Part shown: positions 50,201-59,023 of the stretch, one piece after another
Layout of the letters: each line of letters begins with the position of its first letter
How positions within the stretch are numbered: position 1 is the first letter of the stretch
From: an uncultured Clostridia bacterium
Lineage (GTDB): Bacteria; Bacillota; Clostridia; Christensenellales; CAG-138
Assembly (NCBI GenBank): GCA_937900325.1
Contig: CALCEX010000118.1
Location: 22,086 to 86,085 of the forward strand
Direction: 5' to 3'
Length of the DNA stretch: 64,000 nucleotides
Made by a program: the position numbers and the translations under genes
The notes under the pieces: model-generated
Seen by the model: only the letters and a program-made list of their open reading frames with translations
Database searches by the model: none
What the model was told of the DNA's origin: nothing

Positions 50201-51856
50201 ATGAAAAAGTTGACGTGTATCTTTCTGATCCTCGCAATGGTTTTTGCAGCGGCTGCGTGTACCTATCAGCAGCCGGCCGCAGCCCCGGAGGAAGGCGCTT
50301 CCGAGGCGGTCGCCCAGAAGCTGACGATTACCGAGTCTTCCATACCCACCATCGACCCTCAGCAGTTCAATGCGGCTTCCTCTTATGTGGTGCTCAAGGG
50401 AATAGGCGAGGGCCTTATCCGCACCAGCCTCAACGACATTAACCCCGGCGTTGCGGAGAGCTGGGAGATCGCGGAGGATAACAAGAAGATGACATTCCAC
50501 CTTCGCGACGGTGCTTGCTGGAGCGACGGCACACCCCTTACGGCGAACGATTTCGTTTACTCCTTCCGCCGCCTTGCTGATCCCCAAAAGGGCTTCAGCT
50601 ATAGCTGGGTGCTGTATGAAATAAAGAATGCCGCCGGAGTGCTGGACGGCTCGCTGCCCCTTGAGGAGCTGGGCGTTTCCGCGCCGGACGACAGCACCTT
50701 CGTTATAGAGTTCGACACCCCCGCGCCCTATTACCTCGGATTCCTGGATATGCCCTGCTTCTACCCCGTAAAGCAGGAGCTGATAGAAAAATACGGCGAT
50801 CAGTATGCCCTTTCCGCAGATTCCATGCTGACCAACGGCCCCTTCGTGGTATCCGAGTATCTGCCTGATCAGAGCATAACCATGATACCAAACGAGAACT
50901 ACTGGAACAGAGAGGCGGTAAAGCTTGATGAATGCCAGCTGATCGTGATGGAGAGCGAGGCTGCCTTCGCAATGCTGGAAACCGGCGAAATGAGCCTCGC
51001 CAATATTCCCACCGCAATGGCTCCCATGTATATGCAGGATGCATCGCTGCTGCCGGACTACACCGTCACCTCCTACATGAGCGGCGCCGTGGACTGGTAC
51101 TGCATAAACATAGCGAGCAAGACAAACCCCATACTTGCCAACAAGGACTTCCGCCTTGCGCTGAACTATGCGCTGGATCGCGAGGAATATGTAAAGGTCG
51201 CCACCAACGGCCTGTACAGCCCCGCCACTCGCTTCGTGCTTCCCGCAGTGGCCGGCGTTGACGGCAAGACTTACTGCGAAATGTTCCCCATCGACACCTA
51301 TAAGACCACCGCAGAGCTCGACAAGGCCAAGGAGCACCTGAATGCCGCCATGACAGCCATGGGCATATCCGATCCTTCCGAGATCACTATAAAGCTCAAG
51401 ATAAGCGATGACAACGCCGCGGCTCTCATAGTTGAAAACTGCCAGGATCAGTGGCAGCGCGCCCTCGGCATAAAGGTGGAGATAGAGAAGGTCACATACA
51501 AGGCGATGCTTGCAGACCGCGTTGCGGGAGATTTCGACCTGATCTACGCCGGCTGGATGCCCGACTATGACGATCCCTATACCTACCTGAGCTACTTTGT
51601 ATCCACCAACGCACAGAACGGCGGAAAGTTCTCCAACGCCCGCTATGACGAGCTGGTAAACACCGCCAACAACTATGCGGACGCAAAGACACGTCTTTCG
51701 ATGTATGCAGAGGCGGAGAAGATACTGATGGACGAGGCAGGCATGGTGCCCTTGCAGGTACGCGAGGTGCCCTATGCATACAAGAGCAACCTTAAGAACG
51801 TGAATCGCTTCTATCTGGGCTCCCAGACCGACTGGGCCTTCGGCTACTTTGAATAA
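50201..51856 (+). CDS. oppA: Oligopeptide-binding lipoprotein, normal domain order
   Basis: A 551-residue SBP_bac_5 lipoprotein. The signal peptide MKKLTCIFLILAMVFAAAAC has its lipid Cys at 20; the fold starts at about 40 (KLTITESSIPTIDPQQF) and keeps the conserved WSDGTPLTANDFVYSF and LNYALDREEY blocks. It ends with the normal C-terminal block YDELVNTANNYADAKTRLSM...EKILMDEAGMVPLQVREV (482-551). That makes it the reference against which the permuted OppA of the first importer is visible. The ATG 50201 follows AAGGAGAA. It captures peptides outside the membrane. Confidence 0.94.
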   Translation: MKKLTCIFLILAMVFAAAACTYQQPAAAPEEGASEAVAQKLTITESSIPTIDPQQFNAASSYVVLKGIGEGLIRTSLNDINPGVAESWEIAEDNKKMTFHLRDGACWSDGTPLTANDFVYSFRRLADPQKGFSYSWVLYEIKNAAGVLDGSLPLEELGVSAPDDSTFVIEFDTPAPYYLGFLDMPCFYPVKQELIEKYGDQYALSADSMLTNGPFVVSEYLPDQSITMIPNENYWNREAVKLDECQLIVMESEAAFAMLETGEMSLANIPTAMAPMYMQDASLLPDYTVTSYMSGAVDWYCINIASKTNPILANKDFRLALNYALDREEYVKVATNGLYSPATRFVLPAVAGVDGKTYCEMFPIDTYKTTAELDKAKEHLNAAMTAMGISDPSEITIKLKISDDNAAALIVENCQDQWQRALGIKVEIEKVTYKAMLADRVAGDFDLIYAGWMPDYDDPYTYLSYFVSTNAQNGGKFSNARYDELVNTANNYADAKTRLSMYAEAEKILMDEAGMVPLQVREVPYAYKSNLKNVNRFYLGSQTDWAFGYFE

Positions 51857-51955
51857 AGAAAGCGGAAATGAAGCGTCATACCGGGGCTGCGCGGCTTTTG
51901 CCGCGCGGCCTTTACCCTTGATTTTCCATATTTTTTAAAGGAATCATAATAACCT

Positions 51956-52945
51956 ATGGGAAGATATGTATTAAAGCGCTGCGTGATAGCGGTCGTCACG
52001 GTGCTGGTGCTGGTCACGATCATATTCGTGCTGGTGCGGCTGCTGCCCGGCGATCCCTTTACCAGCGAAAAGACGAATGAGGCCATCAAGGAAAAGATGA
52101 TGGCTTATTACGGCCTTGATAAGCCCCTTATAGAGCAATGGTTCACCTACGTAAAAAATCTGCTCAGGGGGGATCTTGGCGTATCGCTGAAATACCCCGG
52201 CAGAACGGTCAATTCCGTCATCGCCCAGACCTTCCCCTTCTCCGCGAGTCTCGGCGCAAGGTCGCTCATACTGGCGCTCATAGTGGGTTTGTTTTTGGGG
52301 ACTCTCGCCGCGCAGCACGCGGGAAAAGCGCTGGATTATATCTGTGTGCTGATAGCGGTAATAGGCGTATCCATGCCGGATTTTATAATAGGAACACTGC
52401 TGCAGCTCGTGTTCGCCATCAAGCTCAGGTGGCTGCCCGCAGGTCAGTGGATCAGCTTTAAGTATACGATACTTCCGGTGTTCGCTTTAAGCCTGTACAC
52501 ACTGAGCCTCGTTACCCGCCTCATGCGCTCCAGCATGATGGAAGTGATAAACCAGGATTACATAATGACCGCAAAGGCAAAGGGCCTCTCCAAGTTTGAG
52601 ATAATATGGCGGCATGAGATACGTAACGCCATACTGCCCATAGTGACGACAATGGGCCCGCTGACGGCGGCGGTACTGACCGGCACCTTCGTGCTGGAGA
52701 AGATATACGCTGTGCCGGGCATGGGCAAGTTTTATGTGCAGAGCATAAACGATCTGGACTATACCATGGTGCTGGGTATGACCTCATTCTACGGGGTATT
52801 CCTGGTGACGGCAAACCTGATAGTGGACGTGCTGTACGGCTTCATAGACCCGCGCATAAAGCTGGAAGGCGGCAGCGGAAAGCGGAAAAAAAACAAGCCG
52901 GAGATAGGGGTAAAGATGGAAGGAGGCGCGGCAGATGGAAAGTAA
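51956..52945 (+). CDS. oppB: Oligopeptide ABC transporter permease OppB
   Basis: A 329-residue permease with six membrane helices, the N-terminal VRLLPGDPFTSEK motif, the coupling loop NQDYIMTAKAKGLSKFEIIW, and a longer basic C-terminal tail than DppB of the first cluster. The start is ATG 51956; AAGGA is 13 bases upstream, a rather long spacing. It overlaps oppC by 11 bases. Confidence 0.94.
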   Translation: MGRYVLKRCVIAVVTVLVLVTIIFVLVRLLPGDPFTSEKTNEAIKEKMMAYYGLDKPLIEQWFTYVKNLLRGDLGVSLKYPGRTVNSVIAQTFPFSASLGARSLILALIVGLFLGTLAAQHAGKALDYICVLIAVIGVSMPDFIIGTLLQLVFAIKLRWLPAGQWISFKYTILPVFALSLYTLSLVTRLMRSSMMEVINQDYIMTAKAKGLSKFEIIWRHEIRNAILPIVTTMGPLTAAVLTGTFVLEKIYAVPGMGKFYVQSINDLDYTMVLGMTSFYGVFLVTANLIVDVLYGFIDPRIKLEGGSGKRKKNKPEIGVKMEGGAADGK

Positions 52946-53894
52946 TACCGTCATTTCTTCCGAAAAATACTTCGGCTTTGGCCCGGAGGACATAAAGCGC
53001 GCGCCAAGGGACCGGGACAAACTGAATAAAGTTGTGCGTCCCAGTCTTACCTACTGGCAGGATGCATGGATAAAGCTGCGCAGGAACCCCATGGCTACCA
53101 TAGGCCTTGTGATACTGATGGTCTATATACTCATGGCCATATTTGTCCCCATGCTTTCAAAATACGACTATGCCACGCAGAATTCCGCCGAGATGAACCT
53201 GCCGCCCAGCGCCGGGCATCTTTTCGGCACCGATCAGGCGGGCCGGGATCTTTGGGTGCGCAACTGGATGGGCGCACGGGTGTCGCTTTCGATAGGCATA
53301 CTGGTGGTGCTTGTGAATACCGCCATAGGCTGCGTAGTCGGCGGCATTGCGGGCTATTTCGGCGGCAGGACGGATATGGTGATAATGCGCATAATCGATG
53401 TGCTGTACGGCATACCCTCCCTCATAATCGCCATACTGATACGCACCGTCTGGCCCCAGGGCGGAATATTTTCGCTGATAATCGCCATGTGTATGGTGGG
53501 CTGGATAGGTTCCGCCCGCCTTGTACGCGGACAGATACTCCAGCTCAAGAACATGGAGTACGTCATGGCCTCCCGGGTGCTGGGAGCGTCCGATAAGCGC
53601 ATAATAATCAGGCACATGATACCCAATATAAGCGGCCTTATAATCACCAGCATGACTATGGCCATACCGAAGGTCATTTTTGACGAGGCATTCCTTTCTT
53701 TCCTGTGCATAGGCGTACAGCCTCCCATGTGCTCCTGGGGCACGCTGGCCCAGACCGCCGTGCAGGTATACAGGGTATATCCCTATCAGCTTATAATCCC
53801 GGCGTTCTTTATCTGCACCACCATGCTTTCAATAAATATGCTGGGCGACGGTATGCGCGACGCCCTCGACCCCAAGACCCGGGGCAAGTATTAA
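52935..53894 (+). CDS. oppC: Oligopeptide ABC transporter permease OppC
   Basis: A 319-residue permease with GHLFGTDQAGRDLWVRNW after the first helix, the coupling loop NMEYVMASRVLGASDKRIIIRHM, and a C-terminus ending in NMLGDGMRDALDPKTRGKY. The ATG 52935 lies inside the end of oppB, so the two are translationally coupled. It pairs with OppB to form the pore. Confidence 0.95.
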   Translation: MESNTVISSEKYFGFGPEDIKRAPRDRDKLNKVVRPSLTYWQDAWIKLRRNPMATIGLVILMVYILMAIFVPMLSKYDYATQNSAEMNLPPSAGHLFGTDQAGRDLWVRNWMGARVSLSIGILVVLVNTAIGCVVGGIAGYFGGRTDMVIMRIIDVLYGIPSLIIAILIRTVWPQGGIFSLIIAMCMVGWIGSARLVRGQILQLKNMEYVMASRVLGASDKRIIIRHMIPNISGLIITSMTMAIPKVIFDEAFLSFLCIGVQPPMCSWGTLAQTAVQVYRVYPYQLIIPAFFICTTMLSINMLGDGMRDALDPKTRGKY

Positions 53895-53906
53895 GGAGGG
53901 GCGGAT

Positions 53907-54944
53907 ATGGAAAAGAACGGCATACTTGAAATAAAGGGATTGAAAGTATCCTTCAGCACCTATGGCGGAAGGGTAAAGGCAGTGCGGGATGTGAGCCTGG
54001 AAATAGGCGAGGGCGAGTGCGTGGCCATAGTGGGTGAATCCGGCTGCGGAAAGAGCGTCACGGCAAAGTCGGTAATGGGACTTATACCCAAGAGCTGCGT
54101 GGAGGGAGGAGAGATAATCTTCCAGGGCAAGGATCTGCTTAAATATACCGAAAAGCAGATGCAGGGCGTTCGCGGCGACGACATAAGCATGATATTTCAG
54201 GATCCTATGACAAGCCTTAACCCTACCATGACGGTAGGAAGGCAGATAGCCGAGGTGCTGGTGAAGCATCAGCGCCTGAGCAAGCAGGACGCACTGAAAA
54301 AGGCCGAGGAATACCTGGGACTGGTGGGCATAGCCAACCCGGAAAAGCGGGTAAAGGAATACCCGAACAGCCTGTCCGGCGGTATGCGGCAGAGGGTAAT
54401 GATAGCCATAGCCATGTGCTGCAATCCCAAGCTGCTCATAGCGGATGAACCTACTACCGCTCTGGACGTTACCATACAGGCGCAGATACTCGAGCTTATG
54501 AAGGAGCTGCAAAAGAAGTTCAACACCTCCATAATACTGATAACCCACGACCTTGGCGTGGTAGCGAATATGGCGGAGAGGGTGCTGGTGTTCTACGCCG
54601 GCAAGGTGGTGGAAAACGGGCCTACCCGGAGCGTATTTTATCAGCCGCGGCATCCGTATACCCGCGGCCTGCTCAAGTCAATGCCCAAACTCAATGCGGA
54701 GGGGAAGGAGGAGCTGGTCAGCATAGAAGGTGCGCCGCCGGATCTGTTTGCGCCGCCTGAGGGCTGCGCGTTTGCAGCAAGGTGCGAATACGCAATGAAC
54801 ATATGCCATAAGCAGCAGCCGCCCTTTATAGGGGTGGGCGAGAACCACTGCGCCGCCTGCTGGCTCAACATGAGGGAGGTACCCGACGAGCTGCGCCCTG
54901 AATGGATGAAGAGCGAGCACGTCACATTGGACGATATAAAATAA
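53907..54944 (+). CDS. oppD: Oligopeptide ABC transporter ATP-binding protein OppD
   Basis: A 345-residue ATPase with Walker A GESGCGKSVTAK, Q-loop MIFQDPMTSLNPTM, signature SLSGGMRQRVMIAIAM, Walker B LLIADEPTTALDVT and C-terminal Cys cluster GCAFAARCEYAMNIC. AAGGAGGGG precedes ATG 53907. The ATPase partner OppF is encoded divergently at 48854-49825. Confidence 0.95.
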   Translation: MEKNGILEIKGLKVSFSTYGGRVKAVRDVSLEIGEGECVAIVGESGCGKSVTAKSVMGLIPKSCVEGGEIIFQGKDLLKYTEKQMQGVRGDDISMIFQDPMTSLNPTMTVGRQIAEVLVKHQRLSKQDALKKAEEYLGLVGIANPEKRVKEYPNSLSGGMRQRVMIAIAMCCNPKLLIADEPTTALDVTIQAQILELMKELQKKFNTSIILITHDLGVVANMAERVLVFYAGKVVENGPTRSVFYQPRHPYTRGLLKSMPKLNAEGKEELVSIEGAPPDLFAPPEGCAFAARCEYAMNICHKQQPPFIGVGENHCAACWLNMREVPDELRPEWMKSEHVTLDDIK

Positions 54945-54955
54945 GCGAGGTAAAA

Positions 54956-56020
54956 ATGTTTAACGCCAATATTCAGAAATTTTTCGATAAGGGTATGGCG
55001 GACGCCATATTCCTCATGAAGGGGGCGAACGTCCGCTGGGCCAGCGGCTTCAAGGGGGCGGACTCCTATCTGCTGGCTACCCCGGAGAGGGCTTTCCTTA
55101 TAACCGACCCAAGATATACCGAACAGGCGGGGATAGAATGCCCCGATATAAAGGCCGTCAACTGGAGGGAAAAGGGCGGCGTTATGAAAGCGGCGGCGGA
55201 GATCATAAAGGAGCTCAATCTCCGGCGGATAGCCTTCGAGGACGACGCGCTGACCTATCAGCTTTATAGCGCCCTCAGCAAAGAGACGGATGCGGAGCTC
55301 ATACCGGCCGCCGGAGAAATAGAAATGCTGCGCAGCGTAAAGACGGTGGAGGAGATACAATATCTTCGCGCCGCCTGCGACATAGCCTGCCGGGCGTTTT
55401 ACAGGATATTGGAGGATATCCGTGTGGGCGTTACCGAAAAGGAGCTTGCGGCCAAGCTGTCCGCCTACATGGTTTTTGAGGGGGCGGATACTCAGCCCTA
55501 CGGCAATATACTCATTTCAGGCCCGAATACCAGCCTGCTGCACGGTATACCCTCGGACAGGGCGCTGGGGTACGGCGACTTTGTGCTGATGGATTACGGT
55601 TGCCAGTTTAACGGCTACATGAGCGACATGACCCGCACCGTGGTGGTGGGCAAAGCCACGGATGAACAGAAGCGCGTCTATGCGCTGGAAAAACAGATGA
55701 TAGAGGATTCCCTTGCCGTAATGAAGGCCGGCATTGACACGGGAGAGGTGTACAGGGCTTCCATAAAAGCAATAGAAAATACAGAGTATTTCAAATATCA
55801 TTATACCGGCGTGGGCCACGGCATAGGGCTGTTCGTGCATGAGCATCCCTTTATAAATCCGGCGGGCGGGAACGTATATGCGCCCAACACCGTCACCACC
55901 ATAGAGCCGGGGCTGTACATACCCGGCTGGGGAGGCGTGCGCATAGAGGATCAGGTAATAATCAAAGAGGGCGGCAACGAGAACCTTATTTCGGTGCCGC
56001 ATGACCTGATCGAGGTGTAA
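54956..56020 (+). CDS. pepQ: M24 aminopeptidase, Xaa-Pro (PepQ/PepP) type
   Basis: A 354-residue peptidase: creatinase-like N-domain (about 1-120), then the pita-bread catalytic domain. Metal ligands are visible as the two Asp in MDYGCQFNGYMSDMTRT, His in VGHGIGLFVHEHPF, Glu in TIEPGLYIPGWGGV and Glu in RIEDQVII. It removes residues next to proline from imported peptides. The start is ATG 54956, 11 bases after oppD, so it is the last gene of the importer operon. The frame opens at 54902, but that start overlaps oppD. Confidence 0.93.
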   Translation: MFNANIQKFFDKGMADAIFLMKGANVRWASGFKGADSYLLATPERAFLITDPRYTEQAGIECPDIKAVNWREKGGVMKAAAEIIKELNLRRIAFEDDALTYQLYSALSKETDAELIPAAGEIEMLRSVKTVEEIQYLRAACDIACRAFYRILEDIRVGVTEKELAAKLSAYMVFEGADTQPYGNILISGPNTSLLHGIPSDRALGYGDFVLMDYGCQFNGYMSDMTRTVVVGKATDEQKRVYALEKQMIEDSLAVMKAGIDTGEVYRASIKAIENTEYFKYHYTGVGHGIGLFVHEHPFINPAGGNVYAPNTVTTIEPGLYIPGWGGVRIEDQVIIKEGGNENLISVPHDLIEV

Positions 56021-56043
56021 TAAAGAAAAACAAAAAACGGCCA

Positions 56044-56075
56044 ACGCCTGAATCACCAGGGATTCAGGCGTTTTT
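56044..56075. terminator. Terminator of the opp-pepQ operon
   Basis: ACGCCTGAATC-ACCAGG-GATTCAGGCGT then T4, 24 bases after pepQ. Confidence 0.85.
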
Positions 56076-56130
56076 CTTTTCCAAAGTTCCTGATTTTAAA
56101 GCAGATTACCAAATATCCCTTTATCCCGTA

Positions 56131-56679
56131 TTACCTGCTGCGCCTGTCCCTGTGATTTACTGCCTCCGCACAGGCTGCGCCGATAAGCAGCAACGCCATG
56201 AGCCGGAGAACGCCGGCGTCGCCGGTCTTGGGTGTGACAAGCTGCGGGCATGGCGTCTCGCAGGCGCATTTGCCGCAGAGAACGCATTTTTTGCAGCTGC
56301 GGCAGTAAGCGTGCTCATGCAGGCAGGGACGCCCCGCGGGCCTTGGGCTATTGGTAGGAGCAGGCCTATACGTAGGCCGGGGAGTGTGGGTCGGGCGCGG
56401 CTCCGGGGTGGCTGTGGGCTCGGGGGAAACGGTGGGCCCGGGCGATGCGGCGGGCTCGGGCGTGCCTGCGGGGAAGGGGGACTCCGCAGGCTCCGGCGAA
56501 GCTGAAGGCTCTGAGGAGGGCTCCGGAGCAGCTGAAGGAGCAGGCTCCGCTGTGGGTACCGGCGAGGCCGGGGGCTCCGGCGCAGGCAAAGACCGCGGGT
56601 TAGCGGCAAGAGCCGCGGAAGGTATCAGGGCAAGCAGCATAAACAGCGCCGCCGCGATCCATATTGTTCTTTTGTTCAT
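56131..56679 (-). CDS. Pro-rich Cys-cluster surface protein with PKTGD sorting signal
   Basis: A 182-residue protein with a signal peptide (MNKRTIWIAAALFMLLALIPSAALA, about 1-26) and a long Pro/Ser/Glu/Thr repeat (about 30-125). A compact Cys cluster, CLHEHAYC...CKKCVLCGKCACETPC, with nine Cys and two His follows. VTPKTGD comes next, then a hydrophobic segment and the basic tail HRDRRSR: the layout of a sortase substrate with a variant motif. The Pro-rich stalk would hold the Cys knot beyond the wall. The start is ATG 56679 with AAGGAG upstream. No sortase gene is in the window. Confidence 0.7.
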   Translation of the reverse strand: MNKRTIWIAAALFMLLALIPSAALAANPRSLPAPEPPASPVPTAEPAPSAAPEPSSEPSASPEPAESPFPAGTPEPAASPGPTVSPEPTATPEPRPTHTPRPTYRPAPTNSPRPAGRPCLHEHAYCRSCKKCVLCGKCACETPCPQLVTPKTGDAGVLRLMALLLIGAACAEAVNHRDRRSR

Positions 56680-56890
56680 TCGGTTCTCCTTCCCGGCAAA
56701 GCATGAGAATCGCCTTGCCCATCTTTTACGAAATAAGTGTAACGAATAAATATGCAATAATCCATGGAGTTTTACCGGCATTGCTGGAAAAATATGCAGA
56801 TAATTGAGGCGCGAAATATGATTTCGTCGTTGATTTATGGGCGCCCTTGTGGTAGATTATCCGTTATACGAAAAGGAAAGACAGGCAGGT

Positions 56891-57793
56891 ATGACTATAA
56901 ACGATACGGCAAAGAGAAAACTGGCAAACATGGCGCTGCTGATAACGGGAATGATATGGGGCAGCGGCTTTGTTGTGATGAAAAATACGCTTTCCAGCCT
57001 GTCCACCAACTATATACTTGCAGTGCGGTTCACCATAGCGGCTCTGGGCCTCAGCTATACCCTGTTTACGAAAGGCCCGGTCACGCTTGAAAAGATAAGG
57101 GCCGGGGCCGATCTGGGCCTGTATATATACGGCGCCTTTGCTTTGCAGACCTACGGGCTGATGTTTACTACGGCGGGCAAAAACGCGCTCATTACGGCGT
57201 TTTACGTCGTGCTGGTGCCGCTGCTGCTGTGGGTGATAAAAAAGCGCCGGCCGGAGGGAAAGGTATGGGCGGCGGCTGCGATGATGATCGCAGGAATAGC
57301 GCTGCTCACCGCCGGCGGCGGGGGCGTTAATATAGGCGATGCGCTCACGCTCTGCTGCTCGTTGGGGTACGCCATACATATCGTGCTCGTGGACGGATAT
57401 GCCAGAAAGTATGACCTGATGCAGCTTACCTGCCTCCAGTTCTGGTTTGGCGCACTGTACGCCTGGGCGGCGGCGCTGCTGTTCGAGCAGCCTCCCGTAA
57501 AAATAGGAGGAGATACGGCGTTTGCGTTGGCATACTGCGGCATAGCCTGCACGCTCATAGGCCTTACGCTGCAAAACGTAGGGGTAAAGTACGCAAGCCC
57601 CGAGTATGCGACGCTGTTTTTGAGCACGGAATCCGCCTTTGGGTGTATATTCGGCGTGATATTCCTGCATGAGGCCATGACGGCGCGCATGATCGCGGGA
57701 GGAGCGATGGTGGCCGCGGCGCTGATGCTGTCGCAGGTGGAATGGAAGGACGTATTTTCAAAAGGAAAGGACAGGGACGCTCGTAATGCCTGA
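56891..57793 (+). CDS. EamA/DMT family exporter
   Basis: A 300-residue membrane protein with ten helices in two EamA repeats (about 12-145 and 150-290). Repeat 1 has GMIWGSGFVVMKNTLSSL and FTTAGKNALITAFYVVLVPLL; repeat 2 has LSTESAFGCIFGVIFLHEAMTARMIAGG. These match drug/metabolite transporters that export amino acids or metabolites; the substrate is unknown. I start at ATG 56891, where AGGCAGGT is close by; the frame opens at 56837. It overlaps the DUF2461 gene by eight bases. Confidence 0.85.
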   Translation: MTINDTAKRKLANMALLITGMIWGSGFVVMKNTLSSLSTNYILAVRFTIAALGLSYTLFTKGPVTLEKIRAGADLGLYIYGAFALQTYGLMFTTAGKNALITAFYVVLVPLLLWVIKKRRPEGKVWAAAAMMIAGIALLTAGGGGVNIGDALTLCCSLGYAIHIVLVDGYARKYDLMQLTCLQFWFGALYAWAAALLFEQPPVKIGGDTAFALAYCGIACTLIGLTLQNVGVKYASPEYATLFLSTESAFGCIFGVIFLHEAMTARMIAGGAMVAAALMLSQVEWKDVFSKGKDRDARNA

Positions 57794-58454
57794 AAAATTC
57801 TGCGGCTTCAAGCCGGAAGCATACATATTCCTGACGGAGCTGGGATTCAACAACAATAAGCAATGGATGGATGAAAACCGCTGGAGGTATAAGGAGTACG
57901 TCTATAAGCCCATGTGCCTGCTGGGAGAGCTGCTGCTGCCCGCCATGCTGGAGATAGACCCCGAGTTCAACCCAAGGCTCACCACGATAGTTTCCCGCAT
58001 AAACCGCGACACCAGGTATTCAAAAAACAAGCTGCCATACCGGGACCATGCGTGGCTGGGCTTCCGGAGGGAAGGCCGAAGCATGGGGGAGAGCCTCTGT
58101 ATGTATTTTGAGATATCCCCAATCGGATACGGCTACGGAAGCGGTATGTACTGCACCAACCTCGAGGTGATGAACGGGCTGCGCGCCCACGCCATGGCGG
58201 ACCCGGAGGGCTTCAGGCGGGTAATGAACGCGCCGGCGCTGAAAAGATACAGGGTGGAGGGCGAAAGCTACAGGAAGGATAAGGCGCCGGGCGCGCCGGA
58301 GGATATAAAGCCGTATCTCAACCTCAAGGGCATGAGCCTGTGCTATGAATGCCCCAGCCTTGCGCCCACCATGAACGCAGGCATATTCGACGAGGTAAGG
58401 GCGGCTATGAATGAGCTCGCCCCCTTCTACCGGTATGTCTGCGGCATAAAATAA
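57786..58454 (+). CDS. DUF2461 family protein
   Basis: A 222-residue protein matching DUF2461 (TIGR02453): FLTELGFNNNKQWMDENR near the N-terminus, then SRINRDTRYSKNKLPYRDHAWLGFRR and ISPIGYGYGSGMYCTN. Biochemical function is unknown. The ATG 57786 lies within the last codons of the DMT gene, so the two form one coupled unit. The 155 bases after its stop hold the next promoter. Confidence 0.88.
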   Translation: MPEKFCGFKPEAYIFLTELGFNNNKQWMDENRWRYKEYVYKPMCLLGELLLPAMLEIDPEFNPRLTTIVSRINRDTRYSKNKLPYRDHAWLGFRREGRSMGESLCMYFEISPIGYGYGSGMYCTNLEVMNGLRAHAMADPEGFRRVMNAPALKRYRVEGESYRKDKAPGAPEDIKPYLNLKGMSLCYECPSLAPTMNAGIFDEVRAAMNELAPFYRYVCGIK

Positions 58455-58538
58455 GCGGAGCGGGGGATATTTATCCTGCGCAAATATGGTAACATTGTAA
58501 AATTTTACGCGCATGAGCCGGTTGGAGGGCCGTATTTC

Positions 58539-58567
58539 TTGCGTAAATAAGGAATATGGTTTAAAAT
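58539..58567 (+). promoter_or_regulatory. Promoter of the Asp23-fakA-recG operon
   Basis: TTGCGT (58539-58544), 17 bases, TAAAAT (58562-58567), 43 bases upstream of the Asp23 ATG. Confidence 0.6.
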
Positions 58568-58609
58568 ATAAAAGCAATATTATGTAAAGCCAAAAGGAGG
58601 TATTGTATA

Positions 58610-58969
58610 ATGCCGGGTACCATCAACAACGAATACGGAAAAGTTACCATCAGTGAGGATATAATCGCAACAGTGGCTGGCTATGCAGCAACGGAAAATT
58701 ACGGCGTGGTCGGCATGAGCGCCAAGACCGCCACGGACGCCATACTGAAGCTGGTCGGCAGCGAGGCCAACAAGAAGCGCGGGGTAAAGGTGTCCTTCCT
58801 TGGCGATGGAGATGAAGTGGATATCGATCTTTACGTTACCATGGTCTACGGCGTTTCGCTGCCCGTGGTGGCGAAAAACATGATAGACAACGTTCGCTAT
58901 CGGGTTCAGGAGACTACCGGCATAAAGGTAGCCAACGTGAACATACACGTTGAAAGCATCAGCGCATAA
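58610..58969 (+). CDS. yloU: Asp23/Gls24 family protein (YloU-like)
   Basis: A 119-residue protein of the alkaline-shock Asp23 family: GKVTISEDIIATVAGYAATENYGVVGMS...VSFLGDGDEVDIDLYVTMVYGVSLP...TGIKVANVNIHVESI. It lies directly before the DAK2/FakA-like gene, as yloU does in Bacillus. Members coat the membrane or form small complexes; the exact role is uncertain. The ATG 58610 has AAAAGGAGG upstream. Confidence 0.93.
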   Translation: MPGTINNEYGKVTISEDIIATVAGYAATENYGVVGMSAKTATDAILKLVGSEANKKRGVKVSFLGDGDEVDIDLYVTMVYGVSLPVVAKNMIDNVRYRVQETTGIKVANVNIHVESISA

Positions 58970-59023
58970 TAGCCTGATCAGTGGCGCATGCCTTTCGACG
59001 GGCTATGCATGGAGGATATCGAT

